Source: Pseudarthrobacter sp. NamE5
GTDB lineage: Bacteria; Actinomycetota; Actinomycetes; Actinomycetales; Micrococcaceae
Direction of reading: 5' to 3'
Assembly (NCBI RefSeq): GCF_005796225.1
Contig: NZ_VAHO01000005.1
Coordinates: forward strand, 186,001-250,000
Length of the DNA: 64,000 nucleotides
Made by a program: the position numbers and the translations under genes. Each line of letters starts with the position of its first letter. Within the stretch, counting starts at the first letter, position 1. Under the pieces are notes generated by a model. The model was not told the origin of the DNA and did no database searches. It was given only the letters and a program-made list of their open reading frames with translations. Of the stretch, positions 54,966-63,712 are shown in pieces.

Positions 54966-55040
54966 AAGCAACTGCGTAAATGCCGGCACATCACCGAGTG
55001 CCACCTATCGGGCAGGGGCTGCAACATCAGGAGGGTCGCC

Positions 55041-55574
55041 GTGGGGCAAGCAGAGCGTATCCAGGAAGATGCCGTCGTGGCTGGTCAGGCGACGGCGAAG
55101 TACCGGGCCCGGGGGGTGCCCAGCGATTGGTTCGTGGACCCGGCCGATCCTGATGCAGTGGAGCGGTACAACAGGGACGCCACGGGCCTCCTTGAGGACC
55201 AGGCAACTGCCTTCCTCGCCGCCCATGAAGCCCTGCTGGACGGCGGTGCGGACCCCGAGGATGAACTCGACCCGCCCATGGAACTGGCAGCCGCCGGCGC
55301 AAGCCAGCCGGTATGGATTGGACTGCCCCGCCAGCAGGATTTCGACGACGAAGGCGAGCTAGGCTGGCAAACGGACGCCCTGTGCGCCCAGACCGACCCG
55401 GAGGCCTTCTTCCCGGAGAAGGGCGGGTCGACGCGGGATGCGAAGAAGGTGTGCGGAGCCTGCAACGTTCGCTCCCAGTGCCTGGAATATGCGCTGGCCA
55501 ATGACGAACGGTTCGGGATCTGGGGAGGCCTTTCCGAGCGCGAGCGCCGGCGGCTGAGGAAGCGGGCAGTCTAA
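55041..55574 (+). CDS. whiB: WhiB family iron-sulfur transcriptional regulator (WhiB2/WhmD-like)
   Basis: 177 residues. The 4Fe-4S cysteines are Cys115, Cys138, Cys141 and Cys147 (ALCAQTDPEAFFPE, VCGACNVRSQC), followed by the GIWGG turn (159-163) and the basic ERRRLRKRAV end that contacts DNA. The ~105-residue N-terminal extension before the domain is acidic and much longer than in typical WhiB proteins. By position it corresponds to WhiB2/WhmD, linked to septation in mycobacteria. GTG 55041 follows AGGAGGG. The next gene overlaps or nearly abuts it. Confidence 0.9.
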   Translation: MGQAERIQEDAVVAGQATAKYRARGVPSDWFVDPADPDAVERYNRDATGLLEDQATAFLAAHEALLDGGADPEDELDPPMELAAAGASQPVWIGLPRQQDFDDEGELGWQTDALCAQTDPEAFFPEKGGSTRDAKKVCGACNVRSQCLEYALANDERFGIWGGLSERERRRLRKRAV

Positions 55575-55603
55575 TTCACCGAGATGTCCATGTCACTGCC
55601 GTT

Positions 55604-58600
55604 GTGGTAGCCCATAACGGCAGCGACTATCTTCCCCGAACCCTCGCGGCCCTGGCGGATCAGACCCGGCCCGTGGACTACACCATCGGCGTCGACACCG
55701 GCTCCCGCGACGATTCCAAGGAACTGCTTCAACGGGCCCTGGGTGAAGCCAACGTGGTGAGCCAGCAGCGCGGTAAAGGCGGCATGGGAGCCGCTGTTTC
55801 CGCCGGGCTGGCCGAGCTCGCACCATGGAGCGGAGACGCTTCCGGCGGCAGTTCCGAGTGGATCTGGCTGATCCACGACGACGCGGCCCCTGAACCGAAT
55901 GCCCTGGCCGAGTTGCTCAGCGCCGTTGAACGTGCCCCTTCCGTTACCGTTGCCGGCTGCAAGCAGTTGGACTGGCATGCGGGGCGGAATCTGATAGACG
56001 TCGGACTGTCCACGAGCCGTTGGGCAGAGCGGTTGACCCTGATCGACGCCGACGAGCTCGACCAGGGGCAATACGACGGCCGCAGCGACACCTTTGCGGT
56101 GAGTTCCGCCGGCATGCTGGTGCGCCGTGATGTTTGGGAGCACTTGGGTGGCTTCGATCCTGCCCTGCCGGGCAGCGGCGACGACGTCGACTTCTGCTGG
56201 CGCAACCGGCTGGCCGGGCACCGGGTGGTTGTTGTACCGGCAGCCAGGATGTTCCACGTAGCGCACCGGCCCCATGCCCTAGGCAACGCGGCAGCAGCCC
56301 GGAAAGCCCAGGTCCACCTGCGCCTGAAGCATGCCCCATTGTGGATGGTTCCGGTTCATTGGGCAGGGGCGCTCCTGGGCAGCCTGTTCAAACTCGTGCT
56401 GAGCATTCTGGTCAAGGACCCGGGGCACGGCGTGTCGCAGCTGTTTGCCACCTGCGCTGCCCTGAGCCGGCCGCGGGCCGTCGCGAGGGCCCGCCGGAGC
56501 GCACGGCAGACCCGCCGGATCCGTCGCTCAGTCATCCGTAAGCTGCAAACGCCCAGGCGCGAAGTCTGGAGCCACCGGCGGTCCCTGATGGAAGCCCTTG
56601 GATCGGATCCGTCCCCCGCGGACGATCTTGAGCAGGATCCGCTGGCCCACCAGCCGTCGGGTGACGCCTCCGACGACTTTGCAGCGCTGGCTACCACTAA
56701 GCGGGGCTGGGTGGGCAACGGTGCACTCGCTGCCGTCATCCTTGCGTCTGTTGCGTCACTCCTGGCCCTGGCGGGTCTTTTCCGTGCTGACGCCGTTGCC
56801 GGTGGCGCCCTTATTCCAGTCTCCGCCAGCCTGGGTGACATCTGGCACCACGCCTCGAGCTGGTGGATTACGCTGGGGGCAGGGCTGCCCGGCAGGGGGG
56901 ATCCCTTCGACTACGTCCTCTGGATCCTGGGCGTCCTGGGAGGAGGCGACGCCAATCCGGCTGTGGTCTGGCTGCTGCTGCTTGCTGCGCCGGTGTCCGC
57001 TCTCACTGCATGGTTCGCCGCCGGAGGGCTGACGGTCCGGCGCCGGCTCCGGCTTGCGGCGGCAATCCTCTGGGCCGCGGCCCCTGCGCTCCAGGTAGCA
57101 CTGAACCAGGGCAGGGCCGGCGCGCTGATTGCCCACATCATGCTCCCCCTGCTGGTCCTCGCACTGCTGAGGGCGACTGGATCAGCTACAGGGCACGGCC
57201 GCTTCAGGTCGCCGGCCCCTTCTGAACGCCGCCCCGGTGAAAAGCCACCTGCGAGGCCCGGCATCAACGGCACGCCGTCCTGGACGGCAGCGGCTGCAGC
57301 CGGTCTTGTACTGGCTGTTGTTATTGCCTCTGCTCCTTCCCTCCTGGCCCCGTCCGCCGTGGTCATCGTGCTCTGCGGCCTCCTGCTGGGCCGTCGCGGC
57401 CGCACAGTCTGGTGGGCACTGCTGCCCACCGCCGCCCTGTTCATTCCCTTCGGACTTTCCGTGCTTGACCGGCCGCGGGCGTTGTTGGCCGATCCTGGCC
57501 TGCCCCTGGCTTTCGACGCCGCTCCGGTGTGGCAGCAATTCCTGGGCCAGCCCCTGCGGTTTGACCCGCAGGGAGGGCTGCAAGGCCTTCCACTCTTCGC
57601 CGGCGGCACAGTGCCCTGGGCGCTGCTGCTGGCGCTCCTCGTGGCCGCGCCGGTGCTGGCACTGGCACTTGCCGGGCTTTTGATACCCGGGAACCGTGCC
57701 AGCCTGGCCGGGTCTTTCTGGGTGGCTGGAAGCATCGCCCTCGCCGGTGGCTGGTTGGCCAGCCACGTGGCCACTGCGATGAACGCGGACGTCCTGGTGA
57801 CTCCCTTCACGGGTCCGGCTGTCTCAGCCGCCGCTTTCACCCTCCTGGCAGCAGGCATCCTGGGAGGAGAAAGACTCCTGGCGATGGCGGACAGTGCGGC
57901 GGCCGGCACCACAGCCAGGCACAAGGCAACTTTTCGCACAGCCGTTGCCCTCGGCATGGTGATCCTGCTTGCCGGCCCCTTGGCCGGCATGGCTGCCTGG
58001 TCAGCCCAAAACCTGCTCCGCCCTGCCACCGCTGCGTCCGCCGCCGCGACCGGTTCCCCATCTGCCGGCGCCGAAACCGGCTCCGCGGAAGACCGCCAAG
58101 CCGCCCCGCTCGGTGCTGGGCGGCTCGTGGAAGCCGTTAATCCCAGAACGCTTCCCGCCACTGCGATCGACCGGGGAACCGGACCGGAGCAGACCCGGAC
58201 CTTGCTCATCAGCACGCGTGACGACGGAACTTTTGACGCATCCGTGGTGCGGGGCTCCGGCACCACCCTCGACAACCTGTCCACCATTGCCTCCGCACGG
58301 AACATCATCGGCAGTCCCGGAAGCGAAACCGTCCGCGAGGACGACGACGTCTCGGCCACAGTCCGGCGTGTGGTGGCCACCCTCGTTGCGGGCCAGGGGG
58401 TGGACCCGCGCAACGACTTGGAGCAGCTGGGCGTCGGATTCCTCGTCCTGCGCTCAACAGATACCGCGGCCCAGCTGACGGCAAGCAGAATGGACGCGGT
58501 ACCAGGGCTCGTGGCGGTCGGCCAGACCGATGTGGGCTGGCTTTGGCGGATTACCCCGTTGAACCAGCCGGCGCTGGAGGCCGCTGATGTTGCACACCGG

Positions 58601-58981
58601 GTAAGGATCGTGGATGGGAGCGGCGCTGCCATCGCGCTGGTGCCCTCCGCCAATAACGACGTGGACGCCCCCGTGCCGGCCGGCCCGGAAGGGCGCCTGC
58701 TGGTGCTCGCTGAACGCGCCGATTCCGGTTGGAGCGCGTGGCTTGACGGCCGCAGGCTGACATCGACCACCTCCGGTTGGTCCCAGGCCTTCACCCTTCC
58801 AACAGCCGGAGGCCAACTGACAGTCCGCTACGAGAACCCGTGGGCGCCGTGGACGGCCATTGCCCAGGCCACAGTGATTGGGCTGACGGTCCTGCTCGCC
58901 ATCCCGATGCCGGCCCCACGGCCCAGGACAGGCCTGTCCCGGGACGAAGGCTCCCTGCGTAAGGAACACCAAAATGCATGA
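55604..58981 (+). CDS. Large membrane glycosyltransferase, family 2
   Basis: At least 1125 residues. The N-terminal GT-A domain (~1-230) shows VDTGSRDDSKELL (28-40), WIWLIHDDAAPEPNALA with the Asp-X-Asp-like motif, and GSGDDVDFCWRNRLAGHRV. From ~370 to ~800 there are about ten membrane helices, then an extracytoplasmic C-terminal domain and a last helix near 1095-1115. Such proteins build envelope glycans from lipid-linked sugars, with DUF5719 protein as regular neighbour. GTG 55604 is the first standard start, but residues encoded upstream (VHVTAVV) continue the first beta-strand, so the true start is probably further 5', possibly ATT 55574. Confidence 0.83.
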   Translation: MVAHNGSDYLPRTLAALADQTRPVDYTIGVDTGSRDDSKELLQRALGEANVVSQQRGKGGMGAAVSAGLAELAPWSGDASGGSSEWIWLIHDDAAPEPNALAELLSAVERAPSVTVAGCKQLDWHAGRNLIDVGLSTSRWAERLTLIDADELDQGQYDGRSDTFAVSSAGMLVRRDVWEHLGGFDPALPGSGDDVDFCWRNRLAGHRVVVVPAARMFHVAHRPHALGNAAAARKAQVHLRLKHAPLWMVPVHWAGALLGSLFKLVLSILVKDPGHGVSQLFATCAALSRPRAVARARRSARQTRRIRRSVIRKLQTPRREVWSHRRSLMEALGSDPSPADDLEQDPLAHQPSGDASDDFAALATTKRGWVGNGALAAVILASVASLLALAGLFRADAVAGGALIPVSASLGDIWHHASSWWITLGAGLPGRGDPFDYVLWILGVLGGGDANPAVVWLLLLAAPVSALTAWFAAGGLTVRRRLRLAAAILWAAAPALQVALNQGRAGALIAHIMLPLLVLALLRATGSATGHGRFRSPAPSERRPGEKPPARPGINGTPSWTAAAAAGLVLAVVIASAPSLLAPSAVVIVLCGLLLGRRGRTVWWALLPTAALFIPFGLSVLDRPRALLADPGLPLAFDAAPVWQQFLGQPLRFDPQGGLQGLPLFAGGTVPWALLLALLVAAPVLALALAGLLIPGNRASLAGSFWVAGSIALAGGWLASHVATAMNADVLVTPFTGPAVSAAAFTLLAAGILGGERLLAMADSAAAGTTARHKATFRTAVALGMVILLAGPLAGMAAWSAQNLLRPATAASAAATGSPSAGAETGSAEDRQAAPLGAGRLVEAVNPRTLPATAIDRGTGPEQTRTLLISTRDDGTFDASVVRGSGTTLDNLSTIASARNIIGSPGSETVREDDDVSATVRRVVATLVAGQGVDPRNDLEQLGVGFLVLRSTDTAAQLTASRMDAVPGLVAVGQTDVGWLWRITPLNQPALEAADVAHRVRIVDGSGAAIALVPSANNDVDAPVPAGPEGRLLVLAERADSGWSAWLDGRRLTSTTSGWSQAFTLPTAGGQLTVRYENPWAPWTAIAQATVIGLTVLLAIPMPAPRPRTGLSRDEGSLRKEHQNA

Positions 58982-60677
58982 GCACAAAGTCCCCGGCGGG
59001 CCGCCGGACGCCCGCCACGAGGGTGGCCTTGCCATCACTGCACGCCCGGAGTTATCAGTTCGGAAGCCCGCAGGCGGCGGCTCTTCAGCCACCGGCCAGC
59101 GGCCTGCCGGTAAAGGAAACAGGGCGGCATTGATCGGGGCCGCGTCGGCGGCACTCATCCTGGCCGGCGCCGGAGCGGTAGTTGCCGGCGGATCGCTCCT
59201 GCCGGTTCCCGGGTCGAGCCGGCCTCTGCCCGCCGCGGCAGCAGCCGTCCCGGCCGGAACAAGCGTGGGCGTTTGTCCTGGCCCTGCCCGGCTGCTCGAG
59301 GGCACAGAAGCGGGAACCGATCCGCAATTCAGTCCCGTTTCTGCAACTGCGGCCAGCGCCGTGACCGGTGCGGTGCTGGGTGCGGCAGGGGTACTGCCTG
59401 CGAGCCGGCTGTCCCAGCTGGACGGGACTGCCGCCGTCGAAATCACGAAAGAACCCGGCCAGTCACCTCCCGCCGGCCCGGCCCAGGAACCTCTTGCGGG
59501 CGTGCTCGCGTCCCGGCCTGTGGATCAGGTGACGGTACTCAGTGCCGATGCGTTGGCGAACCAACAGGCTTCATCAGCCGGGGCGATGAAATTCACCGCT
59601 ACCGACGGTGACCTCCAGGGCACTGCGACGTCCAACTGCCAGCAGCCCTCCAACGACCAGTGGCTCGCGGGCGCAAGCACCACGGTGGGGCGGACATCCG
59701 TGCTGATCCTGACAAATGCCTCCAGCACACCGGCCACGGTGAGCCTTGAGCTTTTCGGCGGCGGGGGACAGATCCAGGCACCAGGCAGCCGCGGCCTGCT
59801 GGTAGCGCCGGGAACTACGCGCTCCATAGTCCTCGCGGGCCTGGCGGCAGGAGAGGAGCAGCTCAGCGTCCATGTCCGCAGTGCGGGCGGTCCTGTCGCG
59901 GCAGTGATCCAGCAAAGCGTCCTGCGCGGCCTTACGCCGGGAGGAGTGGACTTCATCACCCCCGGCACGGCACCTGCAGCGCGGCAGGTGATGGCGGGCG
60001 TGGACATCCAGGACCCCGCCGCACTGGCCCAGCTGACCGGCAAGCCAGGGTACAGGGACGCCGCACCAGCCCTGCAGCTCACAGTGCCCGGCCCGTCGGA
60101 TGCAGTGGTGGAAGTCAAGCTTTACGGCCGTGACGGCGAGAAGGCACTCCCATCCGGCGGTGTCGTCACCGCCAAGTCAGGGGCTGTCACCGAGGTTTCC
60201 CTCGCGGGTGTCCCCGCCGGGCAATATACGGTGGCCGCATCGTCAGATGTTTCTTTTGTGGCCGCGGCGCGGGTGGCACGCGGGCTCCAGGAAGGCCAGG
60301 CCTCAGACGTGGCGTGGGCAGCGTCCGGAGTTCGGCTCGGGAGCCAGCACGTTGTTCCGGTGCCCCAGGGCGGGGTCCGCAGCCTGGTCTTCGGCGCGCT
60401 GGATGACAGGGCCACCATCACCTACTCGGCGATTACATCAGACGGCAAGGTCCGCGCGGCGTCCACTGCCGATATCGCCGGTGGCACCACGTCCTCCATC
60501 GCCGTTCCTGACAAGGTGGAGGATGCCGGCGTGGTGGGCTATGTGGTGTCCGCTTCAGGCGGGGCGGCCTACGGGGCTTTGCTGGTGCAGCAGGAGGGCA
60601 GGAACGACGTATCCACCCTGGCGTTCCTGCCGGAAGCCGCAGGCCAGGAAACAGTGCCGGTGACCCTTAGCTACTGA
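58974..60677 (+). CDS. DUF5719 family extracytoplasmic protein
   Basis: 567 residues. After a ~50-residue cytoplasmic head there is one membrane helix ~51-72 (ALIGAASAALILAGAGAVVAGG), then a long beta-rich extracytoplasmic region with repeated LTNASSTPATVSLELFG and PGTTRSIVLAGLAAGEEQL-type strands typical of DUF5719. It overlaps the glycosyltransferase stop by 8 bases, so the two are coupled and probably act in one envelope complex. No enzyme motif is seen. Confidence 0.83.
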   Translation: MHEHKVPGGPPDARHEGGLAITARPELSVRKPAGGGSSATGQRPAGKGNRAALIGAASAALILAGAGAVVAGGSLLPVPGSSRPLPAAAAAVPAGTSVGVCPGPARLLEGTEAGTDPQFSPVSATAASAVTGAVLGAAGVLPASRLSQLDGTAAVEITKEPGQSPPAGPAQEPLAGVLASRPVDQVTVLSADALANQQASSAGAMKFTATDGDLQGTATSNCQQPSNDQWLAGASTTVGRTSVLILTNASSTPATVSLELFGGGGQIQAPGSRGLLVAPGTTRSIVLAGLAAGEEQLSVHVRSAGGPVAAVIQQSVLRGLTPGGVDFITPGTAPAARQVMAGVDIQDPAALAQLTGKPGYRDAAPALQLTVPGPSDAVVEVKLYGRDGEKALPSGGVVTAKSGAVTEVSLAGVPAGQYTVAASSDVSFVAAARVARGLQEGQASDVAWAASGVRLGSQHVVPVPQGGVRSLVFGALDDRATITYSAITSDGKVRAASTADIAGGTTSSIAVPDKVEDAGVVGYVVSASGGAAYGALLVQQEGRNDVSTLAFLPEAAGQETVPVTLSY

Positions 60678-60706
60678 GGGACGCCCCAGCGGCTCAGTCC
60701 CCGGCG

Positions 60707-61219
60707 TCAGTACCGGCGCCGGTAGACCGGGTCCAGTGTCTCCGGAGCAACTCCCAGCATCTCAGCGGTGTGCTCCACCACGACGTCATGAACCAGGTCC
60801 TGGAGCTCTTCGGGGCCGGGGCAGGCCTGTTCAACCACGCGGCGGTATACCGTGATCATCGGTCCTTCGCCGTCCGTGGCCGGAGTGTAGGAGCCCATGG
60901 GGGCTGCAGCGGAGTTGGCCGCCAACTGTTCCAGATCGGGCGGAATCTCATCAACGCCGAACCGGACGCCGTCCAGGGTCTTTCCCCAGATGTCGTGGAG
61001 GCGTTGTGCCGAATCGAGCACCATGTCATCAAAGCGGTCCGAGCGCGTGCGGTAACCGGGATGTGTTGGGAGCATGACCTCCCCGCGGAGTCCCCGTCCG
61101 TGGCGGTTCCGGCGGCGCATGACGAAGCTCTTGCCCGGAGAGCCGGTGCCCGGAAGCTCCGGGGCATCCGGATCAGCCAACCGGACCGTGAAAGCTGATT
61201 TCTGGTTCGATGACTGCAT
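60707..61219 (-). CDS. Metallopeptidase family (zincin-like) protein lacking HExxH
   Basis: 170 residues. IPPDLEQLAANSAAAPMGSY, ITVYRRVVEQACPGPEEL and LVHDVVVEHTAEMLGVAPET give the outline of the PF06262-type family. Where a zincin has HExxH, this protein has His144-Asp-Val-Val-Val-Glu149-His150, so ordinary zinc protease activity is doubtful. TACAGT lies 6 bases before ATG 61219, giving a leaderless transcript. It is divergent from DUF3499 in the place where M. tuberculosis keeps a similar gene. Confidence 0.78.
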   Translation of the reverse strand: MQSSNQKSAFTVRLADPDAPELPGTGSPGKSFVMRRRNRHGRGLRGEVMLPTHPGYRTRSDRFDDMVLDSAQRLHDIWGKTLDGVRFGVDEIPPDLEQLAANSAAAPMGSYTPATDGEGPMITVYRRVVEQACPGPEELQDLVHDVVVEHTAEMLGVAPETLDPVYRRRY

Positions 61220-61338
61220 ACTTCGACTGTAAACCCGCTGCTTGATTTACGCGATAGATTCCCCCTGCAGCGAAGGCGCGTCCTGCCCGCGGCGCCAATA
61301 CGCCGTTTTCGTGGTGACACGGAGTAGTCTGTGATGTC

Positions 61339-61728
61339 GTGGGAGCTATCCGTCAGTGTTCAAGATCGGCCTGCCGCCAGTCAGCGGTGGCAACCCTGAC
61401 ATACGTGTACGCAGACTCCACTGCGGTCCTGGGTCCGCTCGCGACCTACGCCGAGCCCCACTGTTACGATCTCTGCGAACAACACGCGGACTCCCTCACC
61501 GTTCCCCGCGGCTGGGAAGTCCTGCGGCTGGCCATGCCCTCAACGCCCCAGCAACCCGGCCCTGACGACCTTCTGGCCCTGGCCAACGCTGTCCGGGACG
61601 CAGCGGCGCTGCCCACCCAGGCACAGCAGCCTCCTGCCCAGCGGGGCCACCATACAGCCCTCGAAGCGCCGGCGGCGGCAGAAGGCGCCCGCAGGGGACA
61701 CCTCCGTGTGCTGCGTGAACCCTCGTAA
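61339..61728 (+). CDS. DUF3499 family protein
   Basis: 129 residues. The first half has four cysteines (Cys7, Cys12, Cys42, Cys46 in CSRSAC and HCYDLCEQHA) that look like a small zinc site, with TLTYVYADSTAVLGPL between them. The rest is Ala/Gln/Pro-rich. Family role is unknown, but it is a constant companion of manB/Trm112 genes in actinobacteria. GTG 61339 is 8 bases after TAGTCT. No manB follows here. Confidence 0.8.
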   Translation: MGAIRQCSRSACRQSAVATLTYVYADSTAVLGPLATYAEPHCYDLCEQHADSLTVPRGWEVLRLAMPSTPQQPGPDDLLALANAVRDAAALPTQAQQPPAQRGHHTALEAPAAAEGARRGHLRVLREPS

Positions 61729-61806
61729 GCACCGTCTGGCGGTAGGCTGGTAGCTGAACACCAGTCCGCTACCGGCGCGAGCGCGCCCGCCAGGGAGCAT
61801 CACTAC

Positions 61807-62043
61807 ATGCCAAAAATCAGTCCTGAGCTTTTGTCCGTCCTGCGGTGCCCCGTGACCGGCGCACCCCTGGTGCAGGAGGGCGAAGAACTGGTTGCCGCCC
61901 TTGCCGGCGAATCCGGGGCCGCACCGCGGTATGCCATCGAGGACGGGATTCCGCTGCTCCTGCCACCAGAGCTGTTGCAGGCAGCCACCGCCACGGGGAC
62001 GGACCAGCACGATTCCGCCTCCGGAACATCCGAGGCCCCCTAG
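61807..62043 (+). CDS. Trm112 family protein
   Basis: 78 residues with LLSVLRCPVTGAPLV (Cys14) at the start and RYAIEDGIPLLLPPE in the middle, the compact zinc-ribbon-like Trm112 fold that stabilises methyltransferases. Only one of the usual cysteines is present. ATG 61807 follows AGGGAG. It is located just upstream of ahcY, which fits a link with S-adenosyl metabolism, though this is inference. Confidence 0.82.
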   Translation: MPKISPELLSVLRCPVTGAPLVQEGEELVAALAGESGAAPRYAIEDGIPLLLPPELLQAATATGTDQHDSASGTSEAP

Positions 62044-62149
62044 CGGAGCCGCCGGGCCAGCCAACGCAGGAGCACAAGCACGGCGCTGCCGCTCCGCATC
62101 GATACAGAAATACCGGGACAAGCATCCCGGACGGGACTAAGGACCATTC

Positions 62150-63628
62150 ATGACTTTTGACTACAAGGTTGCCGATATCACGCTGGCTGAAGCCGGCCGC
62201 CACCAGATCCGCCTTGCCGAACATGAAATGCCCGGCCTGATGGCGCTTCGGGAGGAATTCGGGCCCACGCAGCCGCTCAAGGGCGCCCGGATCGCAGGAT
62301 CCCTTCACATGACAGTGCAGACTGCCGTACTGATCGAAACGCTTACCGCCCTGGGCGCTGACGTCCGCTGGGCCTCCTGCAATATCTTTTCAACCCAGGA
62401 CGAGGCCGCCGCGGCCGTGGTTGTGGGCAACGGCACCGTGGAGGACCCGCAGGGCGTGCCCGTGTTCGCCTGGAAGGGCGAAACCCTCGAAGAGTACTGG
62501 TGGACTGCCGAGCAGATTCTCACGTGGCCGGGCGCTGAGTCCAACCCGGAGCTCGGACCGAACATGATCCTAGACGACGGCGGGGACGCCACCATGCTGG
62601 TGCACAAGGGTGTCGAGTTCGAGGCTGCAGGCAACGTACCGTCCGCGGACCCCACCGACTCCGAAGAGTACGGGATCTTCCTGGACGTGCTGCGCCGTTC
62701 CATCGCGGCGGACCCGCATAAGTGGACCAGGGCCGCAGCCACCATCAAGGGCGTCAGCGAGGAAACAACCACGGGCGTCCACCGTCTCTACCAGCTTGCC
62801 GAACAGGGCAAGCTGCTGTTCCCCGCCATCAACGTCAACGACTCTGTCACCAAGAGCAAGTTCGACAACAAGTACGGAATCCGGCACTCGCTGCCGGACG
62901 GCATCAACCGTGCCACGGACGTGCTCATGGGCGGCAAGGTCGCCGTCGTCTGCGGCTACGGCGACGTTGGCAAAGGAGCCGCGGAAGCGCTTCGCGGCCA
63001 GGGTTCGCGTGTCATCGTTACCGAAATCGACCCCATCTGCGCGCTGCAGGCAGCCATGGACGGCTACCAGGTGGCCAGGCTCGAATCCGTCCTTACCCAG
63101 GGCGATATCTTCATCACCACGACGGGCAACAAGGACGTCATCATGGCCGAGCACATGGCCGGCATGAAGAACAAAGCGATCGTGGGCAACATCGGCCACT
63201 TCGACAACGAGATTGACATGGCCGGGCTGGCCAAGGTCCCCGGCATCAAGAAGGTGGAAATAAAGCCGCAGGTCCACGAATGGGTCTTCGATGAGGGCAA
63301 TGATGCCGAACGCTCCATCATCGTCCTCTCGGAAGGCCGGCTGCTGAACCTGGGCAACGCCACAGGACACCCGTCCTTCGTGATGAGCAACTCCTTCGCC
63401 AACCAGACCATCGCCCAAATAGAGCTGTGGACCAAGAAAGACCAGCCGGCAGGCGAACGCGAATACGAAAACCAGGTGTACGTCCTGCCCAAGGTCCTTG
63501 ATGAAAAGGTGGCCCGCCTGCACCTCGACGCCCTGGGCGTAGAGCTGACCGAGCTGACCAAGGACCAGGGCGAGTACCTGGACATCGACGTTGCCGGTCC
63601 CTACAAGCCCGAGCACTACCGTTACTAG
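62150..63628 (+). CDS. ahcY: Adenosylhomocysteinase
   Basis: Hydrolyses S-adenosylhomocysteine to adenosine and homocysteine, relieving inhibition of methyltransferases. 492 residues. [26 protein letters not shown] and [15 protein letters not shown] are substrate motifs, and [18 protein letters not shown] is the NAD-binding Rossmann loop near residue 265. The canonical C-terminus PEHYRY is intact. ATG 62150 follows AAGGA. The adenosine produced is a substrate for add at the other end of the window. The end of the gene is duplicated in tandem (see the repeat entry). Confidence 0.96.
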   Translation: MTFDYKVADITLAEAGRHQIRLAEHEMPGLMALREEFGPTQPLKGARIAGSLHMTVQTAVLIETLTALGADVRWASCNIFSTQDEAAAAVVVGNGTVEDPQGVPVFAWKGETLEEYWWTAEQILTWPGAESNPELGPNMILDDGGDATMLVHKGVEFEAAGNVPSADPTDSEEYGIFLDVLRRSIAADPHKWTRAAATIKGVSEETTTGVHRLYQLAEQGKLLFPAINVNDSVTKSKFDNKYGIRHSLPDGINRATDVLMGGKVAVVCGYGDVGKGAAEALRGQGSRVIVTEIDPICALQAAMDGYQVARLESVLTQGDIFITTTGNKDVIMAEHMAGMKNKAIVGNIGHFDNEIDMAGLAKVPGIKKVEIKPQVHEWVFDEGNDAERSIIVLSEGRLLNLGNATGHPSFVMSNSFANQTIAQIELWTKKDQPAGEREYENQVYVLPKVLDEKVARLHLDALGVELTELTKDQGEYLDIDVAGPYKPEHYRY

Positions 63629-63647
63629 CCCGAGCACTACCGTTACT
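63606..63647 (+). repeat. 21-bp tandem duplication across the ahcY stop codon
   Basis: 63606-63626 and 63627-63647 are identical and contiguous, each beginning AGCCCGAGCACTACC and ending GTTACT. The first copy encodes the end of AhcY; the stop TAG is formed at the junction of the two copies. After the second copy comes AAG, so the original stop was probably TAA. The second copy is untranslated unless the TAG is read through. Confidence 0.95.
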
Positions 63648-63659
63648 AAGAAGTGAGGC

Positions 63660-63684
63660 GCCCGGGTGCTGCGCGCACCCGGGC
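63660..63684 (+). terminator. Terminator after ahcY
   Basis: GCCCGGGTGC (63660-63669) and GCACCCGGGC (63675-63684) form a perfect 10-bp stem with loop TGCGC, followed by a T-containing stretch. It lies 31 bases after the ahcY stop. Confidence 0.75.
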
Positions 63685-63712
63685 TGTTACTTTCTGCGCC
63701 TAGGATCAAAAT

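Larger units (their letters stand above)
54641..55040. promoter_or_regulatory. Long divergent regulatory region upstream of whiB
   Basis: 400 bases without a gene, unusually long for this window. It has, in order, a perfect CRP/GlxR-type palindrome (54725-54740), a hairpin ACGGCG/CGCCGT (54798-54815), the 12-bp palindrome GGAGACGTCTCC (54817-54828), and the whiB promoter with its abutting palindromes (54926-54965). AGGAGGG before GTG 55041 is the whiB ribosome site. The density of palindromes suggests several regulators. Confidence 0.6.

Noticed and set aside
56911..58794. Minus-strand open frame of 627 residues
   Set aside because: It is the shadow of the glycosyltransferase gene and has Ser/Ala/Arg-rich sequence without motifs.
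62044..62149. SAH riboswitch upstream of ahcY
   Set aside because: The leader is short, and I could not find the conserved SAH-riboswitch core.
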